From Agapanthus africanus (taxonomy: Eukaryota > Streptophyta > Magnoliopsida > Asparagales > Amaryllidaceae): a stretch of DNA of 64,000 nt. This document shows, in pieces, positions 1 to 11,943 of the stretch. The stretch's first letter is position 1; each line of letters opens with the position of its first letter. Made by a program: the position numbers and the translations under genes. Below the pieces are notes generated by a model that was given only the letters and a program-made list of their open reading frames with translations, was not told the origin of the DNA and searched no databases. The stretch covers positions 134,993,988-135,057,987 of the forward strand of contig JASDDO010000001.1 of NCBI GenBank assembly GCA_030015575.1, in the 5' to 3' direction.

Positions 1-750
1 AAACTACCGGTAACACTTACCAGTAAATCTCAGCAACCCTGGCCAGGGATTTCCGGTTATAGCCAATCGAACACAGCGCAACATCAACCCCTATACCGGG
101 AGAGACGAATCCCCTCCTATCGCTCATTGCCTCCATGTGATTCGGGACTGTACCCAAAAACCACCATTTTGCACGCCCTCTTGGACGTGGTAAGGTGGAA
201 ATCAAAGCACAGTGGGAACCACACAAGACTCTATGACGATCTCGGGTCAACAGACTACTCTATACCAGTGTCACCAGAGAACTGCCATCTGACGTAAGGT
301 ATAATACCATCTGGGAGTTCTCGGCGAGTCCGTCCAGTGTACCCAGTCTCTACTGAGCACCCGTATATCTCCTCTGATGTCAAACACCAATGGATATGGG
401 ATCATCCATCGCCCATCTGTATGGGTCGAGAAGGTACACGCTAGTCTACTCTGGTATATCGATGCCCCGTCTCGATACACCCATGACTAGGGACTTTGAA
501 GGATGTACTTATGGACTACCATGTCCCCACTAGTATGATCCGCATCATAGTCCAGGTAGTCAAGTACACATCCTAAGGGCTTTACCAACATGTAACAGAG
601 AGACAATCAGTATACACGTTAAGGTAAAGAGTAACCAGATAGCATACTATCATGTCGAGCAAGAAAGTCCTCCCTATATATGTCCCAGCATCCACTACAA
701 TATACATCCAATGTACAGTAATGGCCTCTAGGGCATACATATAACTAACA
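1..750 (-). repeat. 3' LTR of copia E (partial)
   Basis: It matches 8147-8896 base for base except for five small differences. It ends in CTAACA next to the polypurine tract. About 1.47 kb of this LTR lies left of the window, judging from the complete partner LTR of 2218 bp. Confidence 0.95.
674..680 (-). promoter_or_regulatory. TATA box in copia E 3' LTR
   Basis: On the minus strand this reads TATATAG, about 75 bp inside the LTR start. The same motif sits at the same place in the other E LTR (8820-8826) and in copia A (26931-26937). This is the usual position for the LTR promoter, but start-site use is inferred. Confidence 0.5.
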
Positions 751-761
751 ATCTCCCACTT
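751..761 (-). other. Polypurine tract of copia E
   Basis: The minus strand reads AAGTGGGAGAT directly before the 3' LTR. This is the plus-strand primer site of reverse transcription. The identical tract occurs next to the 3' LTRs of copia A, B and H. Confidence 0.85.
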
Positions 762-3519
762 GCACTAGGGCCATCTGATAGCAGTGATTGTAGTATCTCA
801 TACTCAACCATCCCATAAAAGTCTCTCTCTGGGAAAAGGCCTTCGTGAGTGGATCCGCCGTGTTGTCCTCTGAGTCAACTCTCCTTACCTTGATCACCCT
901 GGAGATCAACCATCTCCATGATCAGGTGATACTGTCTTAGAATATGTCTAGATCACTGATGGGACCTGCGTTCCTTGGTATAAGCCACAACTCCATTGTC
1001 ACACAATGGGAGGAACATAGTTCATCTCATGAACCAATATACACCCAAACAGCCTCTTTGGTAGCATCTTAAGTAGCAATGTATCCTGCCTTTATCTTCT
1101 AGTATGTCACGGTATCTAGCTTGGAACTCTTCCAACATACCGTCCCTCGATAGAGGGTAAAGACAATGCCTGTGACTGACATTCAGTTGTCTTTATCACC
1201 CTGGTACACTTCCAGTGATTCTCCCCAGGATCGATTGATACCATTTCACTACATCTAGTGAGAATCCTAACATCCATTTAGATCTATCTCATAGATCCAA
1301 AACCCAGGATTTAGTAGGTATCACTTTGTTCCTATTGGAGAATCCTTGTGATAAACGGAGATTGATCGATCGTAGCATAGGAAACTCCTTTCTTATCAAG
1401 AGTATGTCATCCACGTACTCTACGAGGATCGTCACCATACTCTCTACTACCTTTTTGTATATACAAGGTTCATCTACCATTTTGATGATGTCAAACTGTT
1501 TGACTACTTCATCAAAACAGACGTTCCAACTCCGCGATGCCTGCTTTATCTTATAAAGCATCTTGTACACGTTTCCGCTGCTCCCACTGTCTACGAAGCC
1601 CTCTGGCTCATTTTAGAAAAGCAGTCAAGACACCCAACCGCCAGATATTGTAGTCATGGTATGTAGCCGTGGCAAGTAGGATCTGGATGGACTTAAGCAT
1701 AGCTACTTAGAAAAGGTTTCAACAAAATCCATACCTGGTTAATGATGCAAACCTTTAACAAGTCTAGCTTTGAAAGTCTCAACTTTTCCAAGTACACCAA
1801 GTAATCTTCTCAAGATATACTTGCTCCTGATGGGGATTTAACCCTTCAGATATAGCAACCAAAGTCCATACTTTGTTGGTGTATAAGGATTCCATCTCAG
1901 ATCGCTAAGCATCCAGCCATTCTGACAGAGTCTTACTCCTGATGGCCAACTCGAAACTAGTTGGGTCATCATCTCATGATGCAATTCTCGCTCCCACTGT
2001 CATAGAGAAACGAAAGTATCTCTCAGGTGGGTGAGGAACCCTACTAGATCGGCGGAGAGGCTGAGGTTCGTTGGCATCTACTGAATCCTTCGGTTCTACC
2101 AAATCATCTGCTGTAGTTTGCATAGCTGGAACCTTTCCAGTTCTACATTACAGACCTTGCCTCGAGTTTGTCCGGATTTTGCTTTTAGACATAGGCCGGA
2201 TAACCCTAAATCTTAACTAGCTTAAGACATGGGCTCTTCCCATACCATATCAAATATGAAGTGGTAGGCAACAGATTTGATTTGAACCGTATTCAATAGG
2301 TATGCAGCTTCTCAAGTGCATAACACCCAAAAAGGAAATAGGTAACTCAGTAGTACTCATCATAGAGCACACCATATCAAATAGGGTGTATCTGCTCCGC
2401 CCCGATATACCATCGTGCTATGGTGTATACGGAGGAGTAATTCTGAGAGAGAATCTCATTCTCCTTTAGAAAAGTCCAAGAATTCCGGCTCAAGTATTCT
2501 CCTCCTTGATCACATCAAAGGACATAATACTTATACCCGTATTGGTTCTCTACTTCTAGCTTATATTCTGTGAATATCTCAAAAGGTTCAGACTTGTGTT
2601 TCAACAGGAACATATGTCTGAATCTTGAGGGATCATCAGAGAATGTAATGAAGTAAAAAGAACCATTCCTGGCATGTGTAGACAGGAGACCTTACATACA
2701 TCATCATGTATCAGTCCCAAGAGTTTACTAACTCTTTCTCTGTTTCCAATAAACAGAGCTATGGTCATCTTATCTTTGTGACATGACTGGCGAGTTTCAC
2801 AAGATGTAAATTCAAACTGATTTAAATATGCATCTATATGTAACTTCAGCTAGTCGGGTCGCGTTGATATGACCTAGTCTACAATACCTTAAGAAGAATT
2901 CGTTCATTTCTGAACTCTTCCTCTTGTGTGTGTTCTGTATACTAAGAACTGTAGTTTGATTTAGAACATCAATGCTTTTAGATAACGTGCCTGAACCGAT
3001 CAACTTTTGATATAGGAAATGTTCAAAACATTATCCAACAATACAAAATTTTATCATTTCTTTACTAATAAAGAGACTGATATGATTTTGTATATCAGGT
3101 TCGGTATCTAATAACATTTGTTCAGAATCAATGTATTGGTAATACAGGGTGACAGTGACCAACAGACTTGGCTGCAACACTTGCCCCGTTTTCTGCCTCA
3201 TGAAACTTGTCACCCGTTCTCAGTTCTCTACCTTTCTGTAGCCCAATGTAACAGATTACATATCTGGGATCCTGATTTGGTATCACATACCCAGGACGCA
3301 GAGGATACAGAGAAACAGTTCTTTGTAATGAACACACCCGAAGATGATGCATCAGCATGCACTCTCTTCGTTTGGGCGGCACGGGAAATCTGGTATTCCC
3401 CAATTTCCTGCTCTGTCTTATAACTATTATAAGTTGGAGCGGGACCAACGTTCCCAGCTCAGTATAACAAGCGGGTTCGGTCAAATATCCGTTTTATTAT
3501 CTTGATTAAGGCGTGACAT
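762..3519 (-). pseudogene. Broken gag-pol of copia E (gag mostly deleted)
   Basis: In element order the remains are: a short gag start at 3519 (MSRLNQDN, stopped after 12 codons by TGA at 3481-3483); a protease-like patch near 3250-3300 reading WVCDTKSGS where the family has a DTG/DTGS site; a GAG-pre-integrase zinc region (2812-3003, with CRLGHIN); an integrase core with many lesions (about 2060-2800); and reverse transcriptase, readable at 1289-1570, with KQASRSW and the catalytic YVDD box (near 1408-1419). RNase H is only a trace (DNTADPLTKA near 840-900). Nearly all of gag, including the zinc knuckle that copia B keeps, is missing. The product cannot be a working polyprotein. Confidence 0.88.
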
Positions 3520-3732
3520 GGTCGCTACCTGGAGAGAGAGAGAAGAAAACACTCAGCGTGCGCTCTTGCAAGAATAGATTGGTTATTATTTTATCTAATC
3601 AGGATGGCTCCCACTGCTTTTTATCAAATCTTCCTTCAAACCCTAAAAGGAAAGACTAGCCGGGATTAATTACACACTACAAGTTCGTCAATCTTTCAGC
3701 CAGGCCAGTGTCGGTACTTTGAGGGAGGTCCC

Positions 3733-3748
3733 CCGTGCTTTCGCACGA
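3733..3748 (-). promoter_or_regulatory. GNRA-type hairpin in copia E leader
   Basis: In RNA sense the stem is about six pairs (one G-U) closed by the loop GAAA, roughly 220 nt upstream of the gag start. The same hairpin is in copia B (38483-38498), D (45400-45415) and H (53638-53653). Confidence 0.55.
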
Positions 3749-4315
3749 ACCTAATTAATGTAAACCTCGTTTTCCCAGAGGCGTAACCCCGTTGACACCT
3801 TTCTAGACACCTACTTGATCGGCTAATTGTAATGTATAAAACTCTCCCAGGAGTAACTCTTACTCGCAGCGGGTATCGGGATCCAACTATCTCATAGAAG
3901 GTATGCAATCTCATTGCAAATTTCAACACTTGAAATTCCCGATAATATTTTGCCCCCCTAGTGTTCTATGACCTTGACGAATGCCAAACAACCCATAGTC
4001 CACTAGTCAAGTTCAACCCGTACGTTTCTTGATCGAATTAAACCCACCCGCACGACCCTTGACGAAGGCCAAACAACGCCGTACGAATACCCTAATCCAA
4101 TCTGCATCATATGCATAAGCAGATAAATACTAGTTAGCTACCGTACACTACGCCTTGACGAAGCCAAACTACCACAGCACGAATACTAACTAGTACTTAT
4201 CTGAAATGACGGAGGGCTACGACAGGTTTTTCTGAAAACCTATTGCGAAATGAACTTGATATCGTTGTAGAATCAAATGATTTGAAATGGAGTGCTTTTG
4301 AGGGTTTTCTAGTTT

Positions 4316-4559
4316 TGCTAAAGGAGTCACTCCCGGTGAAGGGATCGTCGGTCCTTTCCTCGTCGAATGAGGTGCGGGATATATCATATATATCACTGTG
4401 CAAAGCAAAAACTCTTAAAAGCAATCAAAAGACAAACCGAGTGTGTAGCATCTGCCAGTTATTGCTAAAGGAGTCACTCCCGGTGAAGGGATCTCGGTCC
4501 TTTCCTCATCGAATAAGGTGCAGGATATATCATATATACCGCTGTGCAAAGCAAGAACT
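4316..4559 (-). repeat. Duplicated segment in copia E leader
   Basis: Two copies of a roughly 98-bp segment (4316-4412 and 4462-4559; each contains GGAGTCACTCCCGGTGAAGG) lie at a period of about 146 bp. Copia D has the same pair (about 45974-46071 and 46131-46223). Copia B has neither, so the duplication marks the gag-deleted subfamily. Confidence 0.8.
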
Positions 4560-5019
4560 GTAGCTACCTGTTTTATTTTGAAATTCGATTCTACAACATC
4601 TTAGGTTTCTTTTCTTTCATTAATCATATTAATGAAGTCCATCATTTAAATTACCTAAACATCACAGATAAATACGACGTACACTTATGCCATCTGCATT
4701 CGCCTCGATGTCCCCTCGTGCACCGTTAGGTTAGGTAACTAACGGCAGAGCGGGGCAGGGCTAGTGCGGGTGTAAAACATAAGTAACGTCTATATAATAT
4801 ATCATATATACTATATACTGTATCTATCACAGAACATCACATGATCACATCACAGATATCGCAGCAGAAGAATCATATGAAATATTGGATATACTAGGAC
4901 GTCCGTGTTTTCAATACGAGCCAGTATAAAACACGGATTCCACGGTCGCGATGAATAGCCAAACCCACACCCCTAGACCCCTACGAGAGCGGCAAGCAAC
5001 CCTACCAATTCTAGAGTTA

Positions 5020-5053
5020 GGAGACCCGGACTCGACTCCTCGAGTTGGTCTCC
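5020..5053 (-). promoter_or_regulatory. Conserved two-part stem-loop in copia E leader
   Basis: The outer arms GGAGACC (5020-5026) and GGTCTCC (5047-5053) enclose inner arms ACTCGA (5030-5035) and TCGAGT (5040-5045) with a 4-nt loop. In copia B and D the inner pair is TCTCGA/TCGAGA, so both sides of one pair have changed together. Confidence 0.65.
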
Positions 5054-6665
5054 CACTGGACTCCAGAACCCGGTTACTTGTGCTCTCCTCCTTGGGTCTA
5101 TCCTAGTGCGGAAAAGTAAATAATATACAAAAGGTGACATCTTCCGCAACCTGGAAGTGCCCCAATAAAAGAATATTACATACAAGTTTTTACATGAATG
5201 AAAATGATAAACACTCATCTCACATAAAAAAACCCCGGCTATTCAAACACGACGATCCAATATAACATATCCAGCAACACATAACATCACATGTCAACAA
5301 CGTAAGTAAACATGCGTATCCCAATTGTCGTTGACATATAGCAACGAAACCGGCGATATCACATATTACACTTACGGTCACAGAAAAGAAAGTGTAAAAC
5401 TACAATAGTTGGAATCCGCAACCACCTCAGACATCGCATGCCTGACCAAATGAATTCTTTAGACATCGAATGCCTAACAATTATAAACCCCGCATTTTAG
5501 TCTCATTATCGAAAACTCTTTTCAATATCAAGTCGGGCAATTCAACAAGATTCCCGACATCCTGATCGAATACTCGTCGCAAACTTCAGTAGACGGCCGC
5601 ACCCCCGATACCGTCGGCGAAGTGCACCAAGGCGGAACACCGCTACCGCAAGCACCCGAACGGATGCTTTCGGCGACGGGGTTCTCCTACAGTCACTTGG
5701 TCGGGGCTATGGAGCGAGGCTGTCTATTAAGTTTACCCGGCGAGTATCCGTGTACGCTACGTGATTGCGACGGACTTTTGATCACATCAAAATTCCGTGG
5801 CAACCGATCAAGTGAGACTAAAGTGCTATGTTTATAACATTCATTCAGTTATCACATAACTACTTGTGAATTCCAATTATTGTATCACATTCCGGATAAA
5901 CAGAAAATGTTAAACTTTCCGATTGAACATTCGAACACCCAAGTTTTCCCGAAACAGCTCAACACATGAAATAAGTGTAACAACATTCAGTTCGTGCCTC
6001 AGTACCAACGGTCCAGCCGTAGAAGGGTCAAGCCAACGCGTCACATGTGGCACGCCGTACTGCCCCAAACCCGAAGGTTCAAAGGGCAGTTCAAGACGGT
6101 CACATAATCGAGTTAAGGTTTGTTGTCTTCTAGAGGGTCTATCGCGTTACTTGCACTACTTAGAACGTCGTTAAACCACGGAAAAATCAAACACTTGGAA
6201 ATTTTCCGGCAGGGGAAAAAGTGGGTATTTATATCCAGTTGAACTTTTTAACAGTTTCTAAAATATCCAGAAAAACATAAACGAAGTTAAATTATCCGAT
6301 CAAATTAACGAATCCCCAATAAAACCCTAGAAAACTCAACACTTGAGTGGAATTAAAAAATTCACAAAAAAAATTGCCAAGAAAGGACCTAAGAATAAAT
6401 ATATGAAATTTGAGGGACTAAGTCCAAATTTGGGCCGCGGAAGCGCCGCCAAAACCCTGGTTTGGCCGCGGTTCCGCGGTCGAATTATGGAATTAGGAGC
6501 CCAAACTTCACAGTAATTCTTAGTTTTTCCTGCTTATTTTTCTGCATATTTTTAATTCACAAAATTCAACAGTTTTGAAAAATGTATAGAGAGCGATTTT
6601 GCAATGGGGTTTCGGTTCGATCGGATTTCTAACTCCGTCTACGCATCGCCTAAGGCTCTAGCTAG

Positions 6666-6677
6666 GCTCTGATACCA
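6666..6677 (-). other. Primer binding site of copia E
   Basis: The minus strand reads TGGTATCAGAGC, complementary to the 3' end of plant initiator-Met tRNA, one base from the 5' LTR. Confidence 0.92.
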
Positions 6678-7628
6678 CTGTAGGGTTCCTAGGCACACCC
6701 AAGAGGTCTCACAAGGCATCAAGCATGCCAATTTCAAATTTTACGGGTGCCGAGAAACCCTAATACGGATCGTTAACTAGATTTTAGGCGATAACAATAA
6801 CTAGTAAACAACTTTACTAATAAAGAACGGAAATACAACCTTTGTAGATCCGGTCCTCCACCTCCATAGCTCCGCAATGAAGTCTCCTCGCTGTCCAAAT
6901 GGAAACCCGGGCTCTAGCGTCAGCTTCATCGGAGAAATGGGCGGGCAAGGTCATCGGCTTCGTGCCGAAGATGATCTACGTCGAGGCATCACAAGATCAA
7001 GCTCCCACTTCACCAAGTCATGAAACTTGTGAAGAAAACACACTCTACTACTTAGCAAGAGGTATAGGATGAAGAAATAGGAAGTGGGTTCACTTTAGAA
7101 TTGGATTTCTCACTCATTTCATCAAGTCACCATTGATGAAGTCTAGGTTTTCTTCTTGAAGAAGAAGAAGAAGATGAAGATGAATATTATGATAAGTTCT
7201 TTTGAAAAAAGAAAATAATAAGAATACTTATCATATCTCAACCATGGTCAAGTGTAGAGAATAAATCATGGTTAGTGGGAATGGTTAGGGTTAAGCATGG
7301 AGACAAAATGGTCACTTGGTCAAAGCTTCATGAAGCTTCAACAAGAAAACAAAGTTAGCCACCATTTTCTCTTTATGCTTTTCATTTTCCAAAAAGAATA
7401 AATAAATAAATAAATGAATAAGAAAATGAAAACCCTAACCAATATACAACCATGGTTTAATCTTTACACAAACCCTAGTGAGAATGTATCATCAAACATG
7501 ATACAAACTTGTGTACACAAGTATATCACATATACAATGTGCACAATCCAAGTGAGAAAATCCATTTAAAGTGAACCAATACTAGTTAATGCAAAGTAAT
7601 ATATCAAATATATAATTATGCATTAATC

Positions 7629-7722
7629 ATTAAATCAACACTTGATTCAATGATCCGGTCATATCGCATATAACCGACTAGTATCCAATGTATCGGCTTA
7701 TCGAATCAACCCTCGATTCGAT
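7629..7722 (-). promoter_or_regulatory. Paired dyads with 3-nt loops in copia E LTR
   Basis: Arms ATTAAATCAA (7629-7638) and TTGATTCAAT (7642-7651) flank CAC. A second pair, ATCGAATCAA (7700-7709) and TCGATTCGAT (7713-7722), flanks CCC. Each is followed by a CGGTTATAT-type dyad around a CGC loop, such as GGTTATAT/ATATAACC near 7729-7747. All copia LTRs here have at least one such unit. Confidence 0.6.
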
Positions 7723-8819
7723 AACTAGGTTATATCGCATATAACCATTCGATACATTCATCGCGAGAATAGAATACGATATTACATACACGCATTATTC
7801 TCGGTCCCGCACATATCTCATATGCGCTCCTATTTCGTTTCGCTTGAGCCAGGAAACCTCTGTGTAGGACTCTAAAGACTCGTCAATACGCCGGCAGCAG
7901 GTGATGATCATATCAAACACCCACAAGCCGCAAGCGGTCTGCTAAACGTAACGGCCACCCGGGTATTGAGCGATGAGAAGATCGACGAGCAAGCCCGCTC
8001 ACACTCCTGTGAATCCAACCAGTAACACTTACCGTACAGTCCGGTCTCGTCGTCTGATATGTCGCATATCTTGCCTAGGGGTGGTAAACGTCAGACCTCA
8101 ATAACTCGATAAGTCGTGTCGATATGAGGTCTATAACAGTTTGAGAAACTACTGGTAACACTTACCAGTAAATCTCAGCAACCCTGGCCAGGGATTTCCG
8201 GTTATAGCCAATCGAACACAGCGCAACATCAACCCCCTATACCGGGAGAGACGAATCCCCTCCTATCGCTCATTGCCTCCATGTGATTCGGGACTGTACC
8301 CAAAAACCACCGTTTTGCACGCCCTCTTGGACGTGGTAAGGTGGAAATCAAAGCACAGTGGGAACCACACAAGACTCTATGACGATCTCGGGTCAACAGA
8401 CTACTCTATACCAGTGTCACCAGAGAACTGCCATATGACGTAAGGTATAATACCATCTGGGAGTTCTCGGCGAGTCCGTCCAGTGTACCCAGTCTCTACT
8501 GAGCACCCGTATATCTCCTCTGATGTCAAACACCAATGGATATGGGATCATCCATCGCCCATCTGTATGGGTCGAGAAGGTACACGCTAGTCTACTCTGG
8601 TATATCGATGCCCCGTCTCGATACACCCACGACTAGGGACTTTGAAGGATGTACTTATGGACTACCATGTCCCCACTAGTATGATCCGCATCATAGTCCA
8701 GGTAGTCAAGTACACATCCTAAGGGCTTTACCAACATGTAACAGAGAGACAATCAGTATACACGTTAAGGTAAAGAGTAACCAGATAGCATACTATCATG
8801 TCGAGCAAGAAAGTCCTCC

Positions 8820-8826
8820 CTATATA
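8820..8826 (-). promoter_or_regulatory. TATA box in copia E 5' LTR
   Basis: TATATAG on the minus strand, about 70-77 bp from the LTR 5' end. It is the likely core promoter of the element. Confidence 0.55.
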
Positions 8827-8896
8827 TGTCCCAGCATCCACTACAATATACATCCAATGTACAGTAATGGCCTCTAGGGCATACATATAACTAACA

Positions 8897-11800
8897 ACAA
8901 CAATGGGTGTTTGGTTGATTTTGTACGCGTAGGCTATAGGTTCTGACCTATAAGCAATGCACGTACCGTTTTGGAATTCAGAACTTGATTTTAATAGCGT
9001 GACGATATGTGTTAGGTACCTTCGCGTGGATTCCGAGGCGACTGAGCGCGGCGTCATCGACTTCGGCAAGCGAAGACCAAGGTGAATAGATCTATATCTA
9101 CGGGGGAAGTCGGGTAGATGGCGTATAGCACCACCACACACTTTGATGGAAACCGATTTATATATAGATTATGGTTAATGAAATCTTTAATAGAAAACTA
9201 TAGATAGAGTAAAAGGGTAGTTAGAGAACCATAATTGAAACTAAAGGATAGCTAGAAGTGATATAATACGGCTAATATGTGATGACGGGATTTGAGAATG
9301 ATGTTTGACGATATTGCCGTTTAGGGTACTATAGGACTAGATAGCCGACGTAGGTGTGTCATCCGAACCATACTTATTTCTAAACTGAAGAATCGTATGC
9401 ATCTTTTAAACAGATACCCTGAGGGACGTTACGGATTTTCAAATGATATCTTTTCTTTAAAAACACCGTAGCCCCTACTTTCAAAACTACGATTAGCATC
9501 TTTCAAAAACTGTTTGTATGGTTCGGGTGTGTATGTTAGATTAGATACTTATGCTTATAGTAAAGGTAGAGCATATTTGTAAGATTGACTTGATGAGGGA
9601 TATAAATGCGATGAAAAGAATATATGACGTGATATGATGATTTGGTGATATGTTGGTATACGGATGCGAGTCGATTGAGATGATTGATACCCTACCGGTC
9701 CCCTGATATGAGATTGTTGCGGATGTGACCTGGGACATAAGTATATAAATATATATATATATATATAGAATATCGTGAATCTTGTGTGATATGTCGTACG
9801 AGATGTTAGGTTCGTACTCCTCATTGTCGCATGGGTTGATAGGATCTCTGCTAGCTTAATGCCGCCGTACGATGATTTTCCTTACGTGATGAGTTTGACT
9901 TGAGGTTTGATCCATACCCTTGACTAGAGGATGCCGTACGATGGATTATACCGTATGGGTTATTGTGTGGCTAGATGCCGATTGATAGATTCACCGACTC
10001 GGTCATGTTAGATACGTATACCCGTCGGCATTTGCATATGATTTACACTATGCTGCATTCATGTTATTCTCATGGCATTGCTTATACCTGTGCTAGTACA
10101 CTTACACCATTATCGATGATGCGTATATTACACTTACACAGATTTGCCGGCTCACACACTTCATCATCGATAATTGCCATGTCACTACACAGCAGGATTG
10201 CTGCATCATGATATGACTCTTCGCATAATATGCTTGCATACATACACATTGTATATCCATATTGGTGCACATATATTTTGATATATCTATACTTGCGCAT
10301 ATACATATTGTACCTACATAGATAACTGGTTTTATTGGGAGATTGGGAACCGCATATTATATTTTAAAAACTGGAATCATTTAAAAGAGAGGTTTTCCCT
10401 TAATATGTCATATCACTGTTCCATGTTGCATGATATACGGATATGCTTACATTTCTATCATATGTCGCATACATATGCTTTATGATTTTATGCATTGAGA
10501 TATGTTGTTTCCATGAGATTTCTGGATTTGAGAACCGTGGCGATTTCAAAAGAAAGCATGTACTGTTTTAAAACCCGGTTTCTCTTGATATGATATTTCA
10601 GTGCGTCCACCATGTGTTTTCTCGGTTCTGAGAGCGACATGTGAAACCCGATTCGAGGAGGTGGATGAGGCAGATTGCGGGTACATGGTGGACCCGGTAT
10701 GGTACCCCGGGACAAGAAAAGGATGCTGTGTATACAGACGGTAAGCCTAGCAGAGGGACTACTACCTACCGGTGATTGGTTGGACCTGGTGGATATCCGG
10801 AGGATACCGACCGGAGTCGAGAGATGATATGGGCCGATCCGGACTGACGGAGCCCGTGGGCCGATCCGGACTGACGGAGCCCGAGATATGAGGATTTATG
10901 TGTCGATGCTGGACACGGGTTTCATGATGTTTTCGGGTGTCGATGTTGGATACCCAGGTTCCATGATTTTGATGTGTCGCGAGGGAAACCATTGATTTAT
11001 ACCCTCATACTTTCATGCACACTCCTTTATGATATTTACGTGCATACGGACATTGATCATATGGTTAGACGAGATCCACATGCATACATGCGTTGATTAT
11101 ACTGTTGGATGTTATCTATATGCTTATAGGCATTGACTACCTTGTTGGCACATATACAGACCCAGTCACCCTAGATATCATAGTATTACCTTCATGATAT
11201 AGTTAACCTAGGAGTCGTTGTTTATTCGATTTCTATTTGTTGATATATTTCTATTCACGAGTTGGCAACTCACCCCTGTTGTGCCACAGTTCTTGCAGGT
11301 AGACCGCAGGGATCAGTAGCGGCTTCGCTGGTAGACAGTTGCATTCGGGTATTTTGCATTGGTAGGTGGGACATTTGTATCGTACCCACTCTTGTATCTA
11401 CATTTCATATTTTATCTAGTCAACTCCATCAATCAAAATTAGCAAATTGTATAAGTAATGAAACTTAGTGGGATTGTGGTTGCGAGACTTAGAGCGAGGG
11501 GTTTTCCGCTACTTGTGGTTTTTATGTCTTGCTTTTCTTTATCTTTGTGGTGATCTTCACCGTTGGGCGTCGTATACTTATATATATTGTCCTGCGTGGT
11601 TGTGATCCGCCGTTTGGCGAAGAGCTAGCTCCTGCTTGGGGATGCCTTTATCATTATCTTGTATATGTGGTTTTGGATCAAAATATACAAAGGAGGTGCT
11701 GCCCAAATTTTTAAAAGACGAAACATGTTTTTAAACTAGTAAATTCCACTTGCATTTTCATGTCCCTTTTCTATGCATTTTAAGAAAACTTGATCTCATT

Positions 11801-11943
11801 ATACCTTTATTTCAAAACTTCACCTCTTTTATTATCTTAAAAAGGTTTAGATTTCTGGGTTTCAGCTTACTTGAATTACGTTACGCCTTTAGACGTTGCA
11901 TGATTTAAGTGCTGGTCATGAGCTAATATTTCGGGTCGTGACA
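8897..11943 (+). mobile_element. LARD-family LTR F (3' two thirds)
   Basis: It is homologous to the last 3 kb of the 4.4-4.5 kb LARD LTRs at 13930-18404 and 29352-33800, and ends in the same GGGTCGTGACA. No primer site follows, so it is a solo LTR or a 3' LTR. Its first 1.5 kb must lie left of copia E, which inserted into it. Directly after it, 11944 resumes mid-unit in the 31-bp array with TCAAC, the expected target duplication. It has no coding capacity. It contains a (TA)n run near 9746-9768 and a 27-bp tandem duplication at about 10828-10881. Confidence 0.88.
10109..10174 (+). promoter_or_regulatory. LARD LTR hairpin, copy in F
   Basis: Perfect 13-bp arms ATTATCGATGATG (10109-10121) and CATCATCGATAAT (10162-10174) are separated by 40 nt. 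The structure is conserved at the same LTR position in all LARD LTRs of the window. Confidence 0.7.

Larger units (their letters stand above)
3520..6665 (-). other. Long non-coding leader of copia E
   Basis: About 3.1 kb lie between the primer site and the gag start, with no convincing reading frame. The leader holds a GNRA-type hairpin (3733-3748), a 146-bp-period duplication (4316-4559), a two-part stem-loop (5020-5053), a module shared with LARDs (about 5880-6165) and a GC-rich inverted repeat (arms 6435-6442 and 6472-6479). Copia B, D and H carry homologous leaders. Leaders of this length are far longer than in typical Ty1/copia elements. A role in packaging, dimerisation or translation is inferred. 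Confidence 0.8.
1..8896 (-). mobile_element. Copia E: gag-deleted Ty1/copia retrotransposon with long leader
   Basis: Read on the minus strand the order is 5' LTR (6679-8896), primer site, a 3.1-kb non-coding leader, a gag stub, broken protease, integrase, RT and RNase H, polypurine tract, and 3' LTR (1-750, continuing left of the window). The overlapping 750 bp of the two LTRs differ by four substitutions and one indel, so insertion is recent. The reading frames are nevertheless heavily broken. Recent insertion with old coding decay implies that proteins came from another element. E lies inside LARD LTR F, which resumes at 8897. Its left target duplication is outside the window. Confidence 0.93.
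6679..8896 (-). repeat. 5' LTR of copia E (complete, 2218 bp)
   Basis: It starts TGTAGGGTTCC and ends CTAACA in window orientation, giving the usual TG...CA ends. It contains a TATA box (8820-8826) and two dyads with 3-nt loops (7629-7651 and 7700-7722). It abuts the primer site on the left and LARD LTR F on the right. Confidence 0.95.

Noticed and set aside
3118..3423. 101-codon plus-strand frame
   Set aside because: It is the opposite strand of the broken gag/protease region of copia E and is not open in D or H.
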